A DNA stretch of 64,000 bases from Azohydromonas australica DSM 1124 (GTDB lineage: Bacteria; Pseudomonadota; Gammaproteobacteria; Burkholderiales; Burkholderiaceae_C): positions 101,516 through 165,515 of the forward strand of contig NZ_KE387206.1 of NCBI RefSeq assembly GCF_000430725.1. Reading direction: 5' to 3'. Positions within the stretch are counted from its first letter, which is position 1; each line of letters opens with the position of its first letter. The position numbers and the translations under genes are program-made. Below, one piece after another: positions 37,221 through 46,122 of the stretch. The notes under the pieces are model-generated. The model made no database searches. It saw only the letters and a program-made list of their open reading frames with translations, and had not been told where the DNA came from.

Positions 37221-37577
37221 ATGGCCGACACCTGCTGCACCCTCGTGCCCTACTTCAAGGTCCACGAGGGCCGCCTGGACGATTTCAAGCGCCTGTGCGC
37301 GCAGTTCGAGGAGAAGACGCGCGCCGAGCCCGGCTGCCTGCACTACGCCTTCAGCTTCGACGGCGACGCCGTGCACTGCCGCGAGGGCTACGTGGACGCG
37401 CAGGCGCTGCTGCACCACCTGGACAACGTCGGCCCGGTGCTGGAGGAGGCGCTGAAGATCTCGGACGTCACGCGGCTGGAAGTGCACGCGCCGGCGGCCG
37501 AGGTGGAAAAGCTGCGCGAGCCGCTGGCGGGCCTCAAGCCGCAGTTCTTCACGCTGGAGGGCGGGTTCAGGCGCTGA
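37221..37577 (+). CDS. Antibiotic biosynthesis monooxygenase (ABM)-fold protein
   Basis: A 118-residue dimeric alpha-beta barrel protein: VPYFKVHEGRLDDFKRLCAQFEEKTRAEPGCLHYAFSFDGDAVHCREGYVDAQALLHHL follows the ABM pattern (YgiN-type quinol monooxygenases). No catalytic residues can be named. CAGGAG is 10 bp upstream of ATG 37221, so the longer upstream frame is not used. Stands alone. Confidence 0.8.
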   Translation: MADTCCTLVPYFKVHEGRLDDFKRLCAQFEEKTRAEPGCLHYAFSFDGDAVHCREGYVDAQALLHHLDNVGPVLEEALKISDVTRLEVHAPAAEVEKLREPLAGLKPQFFTLEGGFRR

Positions 37578-37625
37578 ACCCGCGGCGCGGCCCGCGGGCC
37601 GCGCGGTGGCGCCGGGCGGCCGGGC

Positions 37626-38408
37626 TCAGCAGTCCAGCTCCACCACCACCGGCGCGTGGTCGCTGGGCCGCTCGTTCTTGCGCGGGGCCTTGTCGATGAG
37701 GCAGCCGCGCACCAGCGGACGCAAGGGCTCGCTCACCAGGAGGTGGTCGATGCGCAGCCCCTGGTTCTTGCGGAAGGCGAGGTTGCGGTAGTCCCACCAG
37801 CTCCACAGCCGCGGCGGCTGGTCGAAGAGGCGGAAGGCATCGACCAGCCCCAGCCCCGCCAGCGCCTGGAAGTGCGCCCGCTCCTCGGGCGTGCAGTGGA
37901 TCTGCCCGGCCCACAGCACCGGGTCGTGCACGTCGCGGTCCTCGGGCGCGATGTTGAAGTCGCCGCCTAGCACCAGGCGCGGGAATTCCGCCAGTTGCCC
38001 CTTCAACCACTCGCGCAGCGCCTCCAGCCAGGCCATCTTGTAGGCGAACTTCTCGCTGCCCGGCGCCTGCCCGTTGGGGAAGTAGGCGCCCACGAAGCGC
38101 AGCGGCTGCCCGTCCGCGCAGGGCAGGGTGGCGGTGATCACGCGCGCCTGCTCGTCGGCGAAGCCGGGGATGTTGCGCTGCACGTCGGTGGCGGGCTGGC
38201 GCGACAGCAGCGCCACGCCGTTGTAGGTGCGCTGCCCGAACCACTGCGCGTGGTAGCCGGCCGCGCCCAGCGCCTCGTGCGGGAACTTGTCGTCGGTGAG
38301 CTTGGTTTCCTGCAGCACGACGGCGTCCACCGGGTTGGCGGCCAGCCAGTCCAGCAGCTGCGGCAGGCGCACGGAGAGGGAGTTGACGTTCCAGGTGGCA
38401 AGTTTCAT
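37626..38408 (-). CDS. xth: Exodeoxyribonuclease III
   Basis: A 260-residue AP endonuclease/exonuclease: MKLATWNVNSLSVRLPQLLDWL, VVLQETKLTDDKFP, GDFNIAPEDRDVHDP, LRIDHLLVS and the C-terminal SDHAPVVVELD contain the metal-binding Glu and the catalytic Asp, Asn and His. It removes abasic sites and 3' blocks in DNA repair. Normal length, monocistronic. Confidence 0.95.
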   Translation of the reverse strand: MKLATWNVNSLSVRLPQLLDWLAANPVDAVVLQETKLTDDKFPHEALGAAGYHAQWFGQRTYNGVALLSRQPATDVQRNIPGFADEQARVITATLPCADGQPLRFVGAYFPNGQAPGSEKFAYKMAWLEALREWLKGQLAEFPRLVLGGDFNIAPEDRDVHDPVLWAGQIHCTPEERAHFQALAGLGLVDAFRLFDQPPRLWSWWDYRNLAFRKNQGLRIDHLLVSEPLRPLVRGCLIDKAPRKNERPSDHAPVVVELDC

Positions 38409-38508
38409 GGGGCGATAGGGAAATGACTGGGTCGAGCCTACCCCACCTCAGGAACAGCCCTTGCCGCCTACCGCAGACCCCAAGACGCCCCCACGCGAAA
38501 GGACTGCA

Positions 38509-39678
38509 ATGCGCGCTCTCTGCTACCACGGCAAGAAGGACATCCGCTGCGACAACGTGCCCGATCCGAAGATCGAGGACGGGCGCGACGCCATCATCAA
38601 GGTCACGTCCTGCGCCATCTGCGGCTCCGACCTGCACCTCTTCGACGGCTTCATGCCCGGGATGATGAAGGGCGACATCGTCGGCCACGAGTTCATGGGC
38701 GAGGTCGTGGAAGTCGGCCGCGACAACAAGAAGCTCAAGGTCGGCGACCGCGTGGTGGTGCCCTTCACCATCTGCTGCGGCGAGTGCGAGCAGTGCCGGC
38801 GCGGCAACTTCAGCGTCTGCGAGCGCAGCAACCGCAACAAGGACGTGGCCGACAAGGTCTTCGGCCACACCACCGCCGGCCTCTTCGGCTACACGCACCT
38901 CACCGGCGGCTACGCCGGCGGTCAGGCCGAGTACGTGCGCGTGCCCTTCGCCGACGTCACGCCGGTGAAGGTGCCCAACGGGCTCACCGACGAGCAGGTG
39001 CTGTTCCTCGGGGACATCTTCCCCACCGGCTGGCAGGCCGCCGTGCAGTGCGACATCCAGCCCACCGACACCGTGGCGATCTGGGGCGCCGGGCCCGTGG
39101 GGCAGTTCGCCATCCGCAGCGCGCTGCTGTTGGGCGCCAAGCAGGTCGTGTGCATCGACCACGTGCCCGAGCGGCTGGACATGGCCCGCGCCGGCGGCGC
39201 GATCACCATCGACTTCGACAACGAGAGCGTGATCGAGCGCCTGGCGGAGCTCACGCAGGGCAAGGGCCCGGAAAAATGCATCGACGCCGTGGGCATGGAA
39301 GCCCACGCCACGCGCTCCATCGACTCCATGTACGACCGCGCCAAGCAGGCGCTGATGCTGGAGAGCGACCGCGCCCACGTGCTGCGCGAAATGATCTACG
39401 TCTGCCGCGCCGCCGGCACGCTCTCCATTCCCGGCGTCTACGGCGGGCTCATCGACAAGGTGCCCTTCGGCGCGCTCATGAACAAGGGCCTCACGGTGCG
39501 CACCGGCCAGACCCACGTCAACCGCTGGGCCGAAGACTTGCTGAGGCGTATCGAGGAAGGGCAGATCGACCCTTCCTTCGTCATCACCCACACCGTCGGG
39601 CTGGAACAGGGACCGCAGATGTACACCACCTTCCGCGACAAGCAGGACGGCTGCATCAAGGTCGTGCTCAAGCCCTGA
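38509..39678 (+). CDS. Zinc-dependent alcohol/formaldehyde dehydrogenase family (MDR)
   Basis: A 389-residue medium-chain dehydrogenase: catalytic zinc site CAICGSDLH and GHEFMGEV, structural zinc cysteines in CGECEQCRRGNFSVC, and cofactor motif GAGPVGQFAIRSALLLGAKQVVCIDHV. The ending ITHTVGLEQGPQMYTTFRDKQDGCIKVVLKP is typical of the glutathione-independent formaldehyde dehydrogenase/threonine dehydrogenase-like group often found with stress genes. GAAAGGACTGCA precedes the ATG. The next gene follows after 37 bp and is probably cotranscribed. Confidence 0.88.
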   Translation: MRALCYHGKKDIRCDNVPDPKIEDGRDAIIKVTSCAICGSDLHLFDGFMPGMMKGDIVGHEFMGEVVEVGRDNKKLKVGDRVVVPFTICCGECEQCRRGNFSVCERSNRNKDVADKVFGHTTAGLFGYTHLTGGYAGGQAEYVRVPFADVTPVKVPNGLTDEQVLFLGDIFPTGWQAAVQCDIQPTDTVAIWGAGPVGQFAIRSALLLGAKQVVCIDHVPERLDMARAGGAITIDFDNESVIERLAELTQGKGPEKCIDAVGMEAHATRSIDSMYDRAKQALMLESDRAHVLREMIYVCRAAGTLSIPGVYGGLIDKVPFGALMNKGLTVRTGQTHVNRWAEDLLRRIEEGQIDPSFVITHTVGLEQGPQMYTTFRDKQDGCIKVVLKP

Positions 39679-39715
39679 GCCAGGCCCTCAATCCCAAGCA
39701 GCAAGGAGTCCCGTC

Positions 39716-40336
39716 ATGGATCAGCAGCAGAGTTCCCTGAGCGAGAGCGGCGTTCCCAGCGGCGTGTACAGCCCGCACGCACCGGCGCAGCGGCGCCACG
39801 ACGCGGTAGTGGACGACGGCCACATGCTGCCCTCGCGCCGCCTGGCACGCGGGCTGGGCTGGTTCAGCATCGGCCTGGGCCTGGCCGAGGTGCTCATGCC
39901 GCGGCTGATGGGTCGCGCCACCGGCCTGCACGGGCGCGACGCCCTGGTGAAGGCCTACGGCTGGCGCGAGGTGGCGGTCGGCGTGGGCCTGCTGTTCTCG
40001 AAGAACCCCACGCCCTGGCTGTGGGCCCGCGTCGCGGGCGACGCGCTGGACCTCACCACCCTGGGCACGCGCGCCGTCTCCGGCGACGACGTGCAGCGCA
40101 CGCGGGCCGTGTCGGCCATGGTGGCGGTGGCCGGCGTCACCGCGCTGGACGTGGCCTGCGCCACGGCCGTGCCTCGCGCGCAGGCCGCGCGCCATGCCCA
40201 GTCCCAGCACGACTACAGCGACCGCAGCGGCCTGCCGCAGGACCCGGAATGCATGCGCGGCGCCGCGCTGTCGAACTTCGAGATGCCGGCCGACATGCGC
40301 ACGCCGGAGGCGCTGCGGCCGTATACCTTGCATTGA
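39716..40336 (+). CDS. Membrane-associated protein of unknown function (cyclase/dehydrase-neighbour type)
   Basis: A 206-residue protein with about three to four moderately hydrophobic helices between residues 43 and 155 (ARGLGWFSIGLGLAEVLMP, KAYGWREVAVGVGLLFS, SAMVAVAGVTALDVACATAV) and polar ends. The C-terminal DYSDRSGLPQDPECMRG...FEMPADMRTPEALRP is hydrophilic. AGGAGTCCCGTC precedes ATG 39716. It follows the zinc dehydrogenase. I recall similar proteins beside such dehydrogenases in Burkholderiales; function unknown. Confidence 0.65.
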   Translation: MDQQQSSLSESGVPSGVYSPHAPAQRRHDAVVDDGHMLPSRRLARGLGWFSIGLGLAEVLMPRLMGRATGLHGRDALVKAYGWREVAVGVGLLFSKNPTPWLWARVAGDALDLTTLGTRAVSGDDVQRTRAVSAMVAVAGVTALDVACATAVPRAQAARHAQSQHDYSDRSGLPQDPECMRGAALSNFEMPADMRTPEALRPYTLH

Positions 40337-40367
40337 CCGCCGCGCCGAGCACGGCGCCGGAAGGAAA

Positions 40368-40390
40368 GGGCGACTGCCAGGCAGTCGCCC
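40368..40390. terminator. Hairpin between convergent genes
   Basis: GGGCGACTGCC and GGCAGTCGCCC form an 11-bp perfect stem with a single-base loop, or a 10-bp stem with a 3-nt loop. It lies between the stops at 40336 and 40398 and can serve both strands; T-tracts are weak (GTTGTCCTT on the plus side, CTTTCCTT on the minus side). Confidence 0.6.
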
Positions 40391-40397
40391 GTTGTCC

Positions 40398-40976
40398 TTA
40401 CACGTGCATCGCCGCCGCCGCGCCCAGCAGCCCGCCCACGCCGGCCACGCCGTACATGAGGATCTCCAGCCACTTGCGCCGCGTCAGCAGCGCGATGGCC
40501 GCCAGCGCGATGGACACCTGCAGCGCCGTGGTCGCCTGGGCCCAGCGGTGGTGCAGGTGCATCTGCTCGTCGGACTGGTGGTCCCAGTCCAGCGCCTCGT
40601 GCTCCAGCTTCTCCGCGCCTTCCTTGATCTCCGCCTTCTCGCTCTTGTAGCGGTCGATCTCCTTGCGCACGTCCGGCTTCTTCTCCTCCGCCACCAGCTG
40701 CAGTGCCAGCTCCGAGAGGTTCTGCTTGCTGCTCTTGGCCTGGTAGTAGTTCCACTGGTTCGACGCCTCGGTCTTCTTGATCGCGGCGTTGTTCTTGAAC
40801 AGCGTGGCGTTGGCCTGCGTGGCGCCGCCCATGTAGCCGAAGAGCGCGCCCACCGTGGCCAGCACCGCCGTGGTCACGGCGATGCGGCCCTGGAAGGGGT
40901 CCTTCTGCCCATGGTGGGCGGCGTGTTCGATCTCGTGGTCGTGCGGACCGTGAACGTGGAAACCGTGGCCGGACAT
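40398..40976 (-). CDS. DUF4337 family membrane protein
   Basis: A 192-residue protein: His-rich N terminus (HGFHVHGPHDHEIEHAAHHGQ), membrane helix about 32-52 (RIAVTTAVLATVGALFGYMGG), a long charged helical stretch with NQWNYYQAKSSKQNLSELA, and two C-terminal helices (ALQVSIALAAIALLT and LMYGVAGVGGLLGAAAAM). The NxWxYYQAKSxK segment is the DUF4337 signature. Function unknown. Confidence 0.82.
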   Translation of the reverse strand: MSGHGFHVHGPHDHEIEHAAHHGQKDPFQGRIAVTTAVLATVGALFGYMGGATQANATLFKNNAAIKKTEASNQWNYYQAKSSKQNLSELALQLVAEEKKPDVRKEIDRYKSEKAEIKEGAEKLEHEALDWDHQSDEQMHLHHRWAQATTALQVSIALAAIALLTRRKWLEILMYGVAGVGGLLGAAAAMHV

Positions 40977-41021
40977 GTGGGGGTTCTCCTTGAGCTTTGT
41001 TTGAATGGATCTGGAACGGGA

Positions 41022-41522
41022 TCAGGCCTGGCGCCGCCGGTAGGTGACCCAGGCGAAATCGAAGTCGTTGGGCGCCTCGGCGCGCCGTGTCTCGCGCGCC
41101 ACCTCGACGAAGCGGCCGCGGTTGAACTCGGGGAAGCGGGTGTCGCCCTCGAAATCGCGGTCGATCTCGGTCAGGACCAGCTCGTCGGCCCGCTCCAGCG
41201 CCTGCGCATAGAGCTGCGCGCCGCCGGTGACGTAGACCACCGGCTCGCCGGCCAAGCGCTGCAGCGCGTCCTCCAGCGAGCTCGCCGCCTCGGCGCCCTC
41301 GGCGCGCCACTCGGGGTTGCGCGTCACCACCACGTTGCGCCGCCCGGGCAGCGGGCGGAAGCGCGGCGGCAGGGAGTCCCAGGTCAACCGTCCCATGACC
41401 ACCGGCGCGCCCAGCGTCACGCGCTTGAAGTGCTGCAGGTCTTCGGGCAGGCGCCAGGGCATGGCGTTGTCGCGCCCGATCACGCCGTTGCGGGCCATCG
41501 CGGCCACGAGGGAAATCTTCAT
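41022..41522 (-). CDS. folA: Dihydrofolate reductase
   Basis: A 166-residue DHFR: ISLVAAMARNGVIGRDNAMPWRLPEDLQHFKRVTLG with the active-site Asp in the LPEDLQHF helix, VVMGRLTWDSLP, RRNVVVTRN and VYVTGGAQLYAQAL. It reduces dihydrofolate, partnering thyA upstream on the same strand (269 bp away). ATG 41522 is preceded by a GC-rich gap with a 10-bp inverted repeat (41626-41635 / 41645-41654). Confidence 0.95.
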   Translation of the reverse strand: MKISLVAAMARNGVIGRDNAMPWRLPEDLQHFKRVTLGAPVVMGRLTWDSLPPRFRPLPGRRNVVVTRNPEWRAEGAEAASSLEDALQRLAGEPVVYVTGGAQLYAQALERADELVLTEIDRDFEGDTRFPEFNRGRFVEVARETRRAEAPNDFDFAWVTYRRRQA

Positions 41523-41791
41523 GTCGGCTCGGGGCGGCGCGCGCTGGGGCGGCCGCGGGGCAGGGGGTCGGAGCAGTCGCCAGGCGGCCGGGCACTGAAG
41601 GCACGGCGGCTTGGCGCACGACGCAGCGGGCACGCACCAGGGGCGCGTGCCCGCATAAAAAGGCGCCGGATTGTAGGGGCCGCCTCGCTGACGGCCGCCT
41701 GATGCCGGGTCGGGGCGCTCACCGATTCGGCCTTCGCGCGCCCTTCGTCACGGGCCGCGGGCCCGGATGGTTCCGTGCCGCCGTGGCGGCG

Positions 41792-42769
41792 TCAGACCGC
41801 CATCGGCGCCGTCAGCGGCGGATGGTGGCGGTAGCCCTCCAGCGAGAAGTCGCCGGGCTCGACCTGCTCCAGCCACTGCGGCTCGTAGCGGCCGGTCTGG
41901 GCGAAGTCGGGAATGCGCTCGGAGAGCACCAGGCGCGGCAGCGGCAGCGGCTCGCGCGTGAGCTGCTCGCGCAGCATGCCGAGGTGGTTCTCGTAGATGT
42001 GGGCGTCGCCCACGAAGTAGCTGAACCAGCGCGGCGTGTAGCCCGTCAGGCGCCCCACCAGGTGCAGCAGCGCCGCGCCCTCGGCCAGGTTGAAGGGGGT
42101 GCCGAGGCCCAGGTCGTTGCTGCGCACGTACAGGCACAGCGAGATCTCGCGCTTCGAGGCGTTGGGCAGGAACTGGTAGAGCAGGTGGCAGGGCGGCAGC
42201 GCCATCTCCTCGATCTGCGCCCAGTTCCAGCCGTGGAACAGGATGCGGCGGTCCGCGGGGTTGTTGACGATGGTGTCCAGGCACTGGCGCAGCTGGTCCA
42301 CCGCCTTGTAGAGCAGCACGCCGGGGGTGCCGCCGGCCTCGTCCTGCACCAGGCCCACGCGCTGGTAGCCGCGCTGGAGCGCGTCTTCGATCTGCCCGGT
42401 CGCGCCGGGGTCGAGCAGCTTGTAGGCCGGCCACTGGCGCCACTGCACGCCGTAGACCGGGCCCAGGTCGTCCTCGCCCAGGCGGTAGGGGTTGGCGCGC
42501 CAGGCCTGGTTCTCGTTGGCGTTCTGGTCCCAGACCTTGCAGCCCAGGGCGCGGAACTCGGCCGCGTTGCGGCTGGCGCGCAGGAAGCCGACCAGCTCGC
42601 CGACGGCGGTCTTGAAGGCCAGCTTCTTGGTGGTGACGGCCGGGAAGCCCTGCTGCAGGTCGAAGCGCAGCGCGGCGCCGGGCAGGCTCAGCGTGCGGAT
42701 GCCGGTGCGGTTGTCCTGCCAGCTGCCCTGGTCGAGGACGGTCTGGACGAGTTCGAGGTAGCTCTTCAC
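41792..42769 (-). CDS. thyA: Thymidylate synthase
   Basis: A 325-residue ThyA: QDNRTGIRTLSLPGAALRFDLQQGFPAVTTKK, LGPVYGVQWRQWP, phosphate-binding RR in NPADRRILFHGWN, catalytic Cys in LPPCHLLYQF, and NDLGLGTPFNLAEGAALLHLVGRLTG. It is about 60 residues longer than E. coli ThyA, with an insertion after WRQWP (KLLDPGATGQIEDALQRGYQ...), the place where Lactobacillus-type enzymes also carry an insert. It methylates dUMP. Upstream of folA. Confidence 0.95.
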   Translation of the reverse strand: MKSYLELVQTVLDQGSWQDNRTGIRTLSLPGAALRFDLQQGFPAVTTKKLAFKTAVGELVGFLRASRNAAEFRALGCKVWDQNANENQAWRANPYRLGEDDLGPVYGVQWRQWPAYKLLDPGATGQIEDALQRGYQRVGLVQDEAGGTPGVLLYKAVDQLRQCLDTIVNNPADRRILFHGWNWAQIEEMALPPCHLLYQFLPNASKREISLCLYVRSNDLGLGTPFNLAEGAALLHLVGRLTGYTPRWFSYFVGDAHIYENHLGMLREQLTREPLPLPRLVLSERIPDFAQTGRYEPQWLEQVEPGDFSLEGYRHHPPLTAPMAV

Positions 42770-42890
42770 TTCAAGGGGCGGGCGGCTTGGAAAGGGGCGA
42801 AAGTGTAGGGGCCCCGGCGACGCCCGCCTGCCGTCAGGGCGTCACGGCCGGGATGGCCGTGGCGCCCGACACACGCCGGCTGCTCCCGGC

Positions 42891-43547
42891 TCAGCCCGCC
42901 GGCTGCGTGTCGCGCAGGAAGATCTCCACGCGGCGGTTGCGCGCGCGGCCGGCTTCGCTGGTGTTGTCGGCCACCGGCTCGTAGCTGCCGCGGCCCTCGG
43001 TGGTGATGCGCGCGGCGGGCACGCCGCGCATCACCAGATAGTCGCGCACGGCGTTGGCGCGGTTGACCGACAGCGGGTTGTTGATGGCGTCGCTGCCGGT
43101 GTTGTCCGTGTGGCCGACCACGCGCACGACCTGGCTGGCGTCGAGGCCGCGCGCGAACTGGTCCAGCACCGGGCGCATCTGCGGCTTGATGTCGGCGCGG
43201 CCGACGTCGAAGCTGAAGTCCGCCGGCACGTTCACCCGCAGCTCCTCGTTGGGCGTGCGGCTGACCTCGATGCCCGTGCCCTGCGTGGCCTGCTGCATCG
43301 CCACGCGCTTCTCTTCCATGCGGCGCGACCAGACGTTGCCGGCAATGGCGCCGATGGCGCCGCCGATCACGGCGCCCCGGCCCGTGTTGCTGTGGTCCGT
43401 GGCGCGGCCGATGACGGCGCCAGTAGCCGCGCCCACGCCCGCGCCGATGGCGGTGCCGCGCTGGGTCTCGCTCATGTTGGCGCAGCCCGTGAACATGGTC
43501 GCGGCGGTCACCAGACCCAGAACGGGCAAGAGGGTGCGTTGCTTCAT
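42891..43547 (-). CDS. OmpA-family lipoprotein with glycine-zipper domain
   Basis: A 218-residue lipoprotein (lipobox FTGC), a glycine-zipper membrane-like segment (GTAIGAGVGAATGAVIGRAT and GAVIGGAIGAIAGNVW), and a C-terminal OmpA peptidoglycan-binding domain (FDVGRADIKPQMRPVLDQFA, VRVVGHTDNTGSDAINNPLSVNRANAVRDYLV, NRRVEIFL). It should tie the outer membrane to peptidoglycan (Asp and Arg in HTDNTG and NRRVEI contact diaminopimelate). CAAGGAGAGAACG precedes the ATG. Confidence 0.92.
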   Translation of the reverse strand: MKQRTLLPVLGLVTAATMFTGCANMSETQRGTAIGAGVGAATGAVIGRATDHSNTGRGAVIGGAIGAIAGNVWSRRMEEKRVAMQQATQGTGIEVSRTPNEELRVNVPADFSFDVGRADIKPQMRPVLDQFARGLDASQVVRVVGHTDNTGSDAINNPLSVNRANAVRDYLVMRGVPAARITTEGRGSYEPVADNTSEAGRARNRRVEIFLRDTQPAG

Positions 43548-43689
43548 TCGTTCTCTCCTTGAAGGCTTGTGGATATCGGCAGGCCCGGGAGCCTGCTCCC
43601 CACGCGACAGCAGTGCGCGTGCCCACAACGCCTGAGCGGGCGCAGCGGCCGACCGGGCGAACCCGCCTCGGCCACCTGGAACCGCGGCT

Positions 43690-45501
43690 TCAGGCCGCCG
43701 GCCGCAGGTCGAACTGCATGGACGCCAGCCGCGCGTACAGCCCGCCGCGCGCCACCAGCTCGGCATGGGTGCCGACGTCCACGATGCCGCCCGCCTCCAG
43801 CACCACGATGCGGTCCGCCCGCTGCACCGTGGCCAGCCGGTGCGCGATGACGAGGGTCGTGCGCCCGCGCATCGCGCTTTCCAGCGCCGCCTGCACCATG
43901 CGCTCGCTCTCGGCGTCCAGCGCGCTGGTGGCCTCGTCCAGCAGCAGCAGCGGCGGGTTCTTCAGCAGTGCCCGCGCGATGCTGATGCGCTGGCGCTGCC
44001 CGCCCGACAGCCGCACCCCGCGCTCGCCCAGGAAGGTCGCGTAGCCCTCGGGCAGCGCGCTCAGGAACTCGTGCGCGTGCGCCGCCTTGGCTGCGGCGAT
44101 CACCTCCGCCTCGCTGGCGTCGGGCCGGCCGTAGCGGATGTTCTCCAGCGCGCTGGCGGCGAACACCACGCTGTCCTGCGGCACCAGCGCGATGCGCGCG
44201 CGCAGCTCGTCCAGCGCCGCCTCGCGCAGCTCCACGCCGTCGAGGGTGATGCGCCCGTGCTGCGGGTCGTAGAAGCGCAGCAGCAGCTGCAGCAGCGTGC
44301 TCTTGCCCGCGCCGCTGGGCCCCACCAGTGCCACCGTCTCGCCCGGGCGGATGTGCAGCGACAGCCCCTCCAGCGCCGCCTGGTCCGGCCGCGAGGGGTA
44401 GTGGAAGCACACGTCGTGGAACTGCACTTCGGAGCCGCCGCGCGCCGGCGGCAGCGGGCGCGGGCGGGCGGCTTGCTCGATCGCGGCATCGGCGTGCAGC
44501 AGCTCCATCAGCCGCTCGGTGGCGCCGGCCGCGCGCAGCAGATCGCCATGCACCTCAGACAGCACCGCCACGCTGCCCACCAGGATGATCACGTAGACCA
44601 CCGTCTGCCCCAGGTGGCCGGCGCTGATGCGCCCGGCCACCACGGCCTGCGTACCCTGGTACAGGCCCCACAGCAGCGCGCCGAAGGTGGTCGCGATGAT
44701 GAAGGCCACCAGGAACGCGCGCACCCGGGTGCGGTTGCGCGCGGTGTCGAAGGCGCGCTCGGTGGCGTCGGCGAAGCGCGCCGCCTCGCGCCCCTCCTGC
44801 CCGTAGGACTGCACCACCGGCATGGCGTTGAGCACCTCGGCGGCGATGGCGCTGCTGTCGGCCACGCGGTCCTGGCTGGCGCGCGAGAGCCGCCGCACGC
44901 GGCGCCCGAAGTAGATCGAGGGCAGCACCACCAGCACCAGCACGCCCAGCACCTGTGTCATCACGCGCGGGTTGGTCACCACCAGCATGCCCAGCGCGCC
45001 CAGTCCCATCACGCTGTTGCGCAGGCCCAGCGACAGGCTCGACCCCACCACCGTCTGCACCAGCGTGGTGTCGGTGGTCAGCCGGCTCAGCACCTCGCCC
45101 GTGGCGGTGTGCTCGAAGAAGGCCGGCGCCTGGCGCAGCACACGCGCGTACACGGCGCTGCGCAGGTCCGCCGTCACGCGCTCGCCCAGCCACGACACCA
45201 TGTAGAAGCGCCCGGCCGAGAACAGCGCCAGCGCCACGCCCACGCCGAACAGCGCCAGGAAGTGCTGGCGCAGCATCATCACCCGCTCGCCGGGCTCGGC
45301 CGGCAGCAGGCCCTGGTCGATCAGCCCGCGCAGCGCCAGCGGGAACACCAGCGTCGTCGCCGCGGCGCACACCAGCAGCAACCCGGCCAGCGCGATGCGG
45401 CCGCGATAAGGCTTCAGAAAGGGCTTCAGCGACGCGAGCGCGCCCACGCGCTGCGCGCGCTGGCGGCCGTCATCGGCGGTCTTGGAACGTTTTCGGGCCA
45501 T
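43690..45501 (-). CDS. MsbA-like ABC exporter half-transporter (fused membrane and ATPase domains)
   Basis: A 603-residue half transporter: six-helix membrane domain (about 30-325) with GLIDQGLLP and the intracellular loop DTTLVQTVVGSSLSLGLRN, and an ATPase domain with Walker A GPSGAGKST, Q loop VPQDSVVF, signature LSGGQRQR, Walker B LLLLDEATSALD and His switch IAHRL. Related to MsbA/lipid and multidrug exporters; substrate unknown. Divergent from the marR operon with a 93-bp shared gap, so MarR might influence it. Confidence 0.88.
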   Translation of the reverse strand: MARKRSKTADDGRQRAQRVGALASLKPFLKPYRGRIALAGLLLVCAAATTLVFPLALRGLIDQGLLPAEPGERVMMLRQHFLALFGVGVALALFSAGRFYMVSWLGERVTADLRSAVYARVLRQAPAFFEHTATGEVLSRLTTDTTLVQTVVGSSLSLGLRNSVMGLGALGMLVVTNPRVMTQVLGVLVLVVLPSIYFGRRVRRLSRASQDRVADSSAIAAEVLNAMPVVQSYGQEGREAARFADATERAFDTARNRTRVRAFLVAFIIATTFGALLWGLYQGTQAVVAGRISAGHLGQTVVYVIILVGSVAVLSEVHGDLLRAAGATERLMELLHADAAIEQAARPRPLPPARGGSEVQFHDVCFHYPSRPDQAALEGLSLHIRPGETVALVGPSGAGKSTLLQLLLRFYDPQHGRITLDGVELREAALDELRARIALVPQDSVVFAASALENIRYGRPDASEAEVIAAAKAAHAHEFLSALPEGYATFLGERGVRLSGGQRQRISIARALLKNPPLLLLDEATSALDAESERMVQAALESAMRGRTTLVIAHRLATVQRADRIVVLEAGGIVDVGTHAELVARGGLYARLASMQFDLRPAA

Positions 45502-45555
45502 CCCGCCAGTGTAGGTGGGGGAATCCCCAGGCCCGGTGGGTGTTGGGTTCTTGCA

Positions 45556-45585
45556 TTGACAAAGATTGTCTAGGCAATTATTGTC
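45556..45585 (+). promoter_or_regulatory. Promoter and probable MarR operator of the efflux operon
   Basis: -35 TTGACA (45556-45561) and -10 TATTGT (45579-45584) are 17 bp apart. Two similar 13-bp inverted-repeat units, GACAAAGATTGTC (45558-45570) and GGCAATTATTGTC (45573-45585), start 15 bp apart and cover the promoter. MarR-family dimers bind sites of this form (TTGnnnnnnCAA-like arms). The marR ATG starts only 10 bp after the -10 box. Confidence 0.65.
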
Positions 45586-45594
45586 GCGGCCATC

Positions 45595-46122
45595 ATGTCT
45601 GAAACCGGTTCACCCGTCTCTACCGCCGCTGATTTCTATGGCGGCAGCTACTGCGCCGAGGACAGCGTGGGCTACCTGATGCGGCGCGTGATGCAGTCCA
45701 TTGCCCAGCAGGCCGATGTGCGGCTGGAGCCGCACGAGCTCACGCACGGGCAGTGGATGCCGCTGTTCGTGCTGCTCAAGGCTGGCGGCAGCGCCACGTC
45801 GGCGCACGTGGCGCGGCAGGTCAACATCGATCCCGGCGCGGCCACGCGCATGCTCGACCGGCTGGAGAAGAAGGGCTTCGTCAGCCGCAGCCGGAGCACC
45901 GAGGACCGGCGGGTGGTGAACGTCACGCTCACCGAATCCGGCCGCCAGGTGGCCAGCGAAGTGCCCAAGGTGCTGTCGCAGGTGCTCAACGAGCACCTGG
46001 CCGGCTTCAGCCACGGCGAGTGGCAGACGCTGCTGTCGCTGCTGCGCCGCATGCTGGCCAACGCCGAAGCGGTGCAGGCCGCCGCCCCGGCGGCACCGCT
46101 CCAGGAAGAAGACCCCGAATGA
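45595..46122 (+). CDS. MarR-family transcriptional regulator
   Basis: A 175-residue MarR protein: winged helix with GSATSAHVARQVNIDPGAATRMLDRLEKKGFVSRSRSTEDRRVVNVTLTESG and the dimer helices at both ends. It stands first in an efflux operon (marR-OMF-emrA-emrB) and overlaps the next gene as ATGA, so it most likely represses the operon and is released by a transported compound. Its start is almost at the predicted transcription start, so the message may be leaderless. Confidence 0.9.
   Translation: MSETGSPVSTAADFYGGSYCAEDSVGYLMRRVMQSIAQQADVRLEPHELTHGQWMPLFVLLKAGGSATSAHVARQVNIDPGAATRMLDRLEKKGFVSRSRSTEDRRVVNVTLTESGRQVASEVPKVLSQVLNEHLAGFSHGEWQTLLSLLRRMLANAEAVQAAAPAAPLQEEDPE

Noticed and set aside
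41626..41654. Terminator of thyA (10-bp inverted repeat before folA)
   Set aside because: The T-rich side lies before, not after, the hairpin in the direction of thyA transcription, so it is not a standard terminator.
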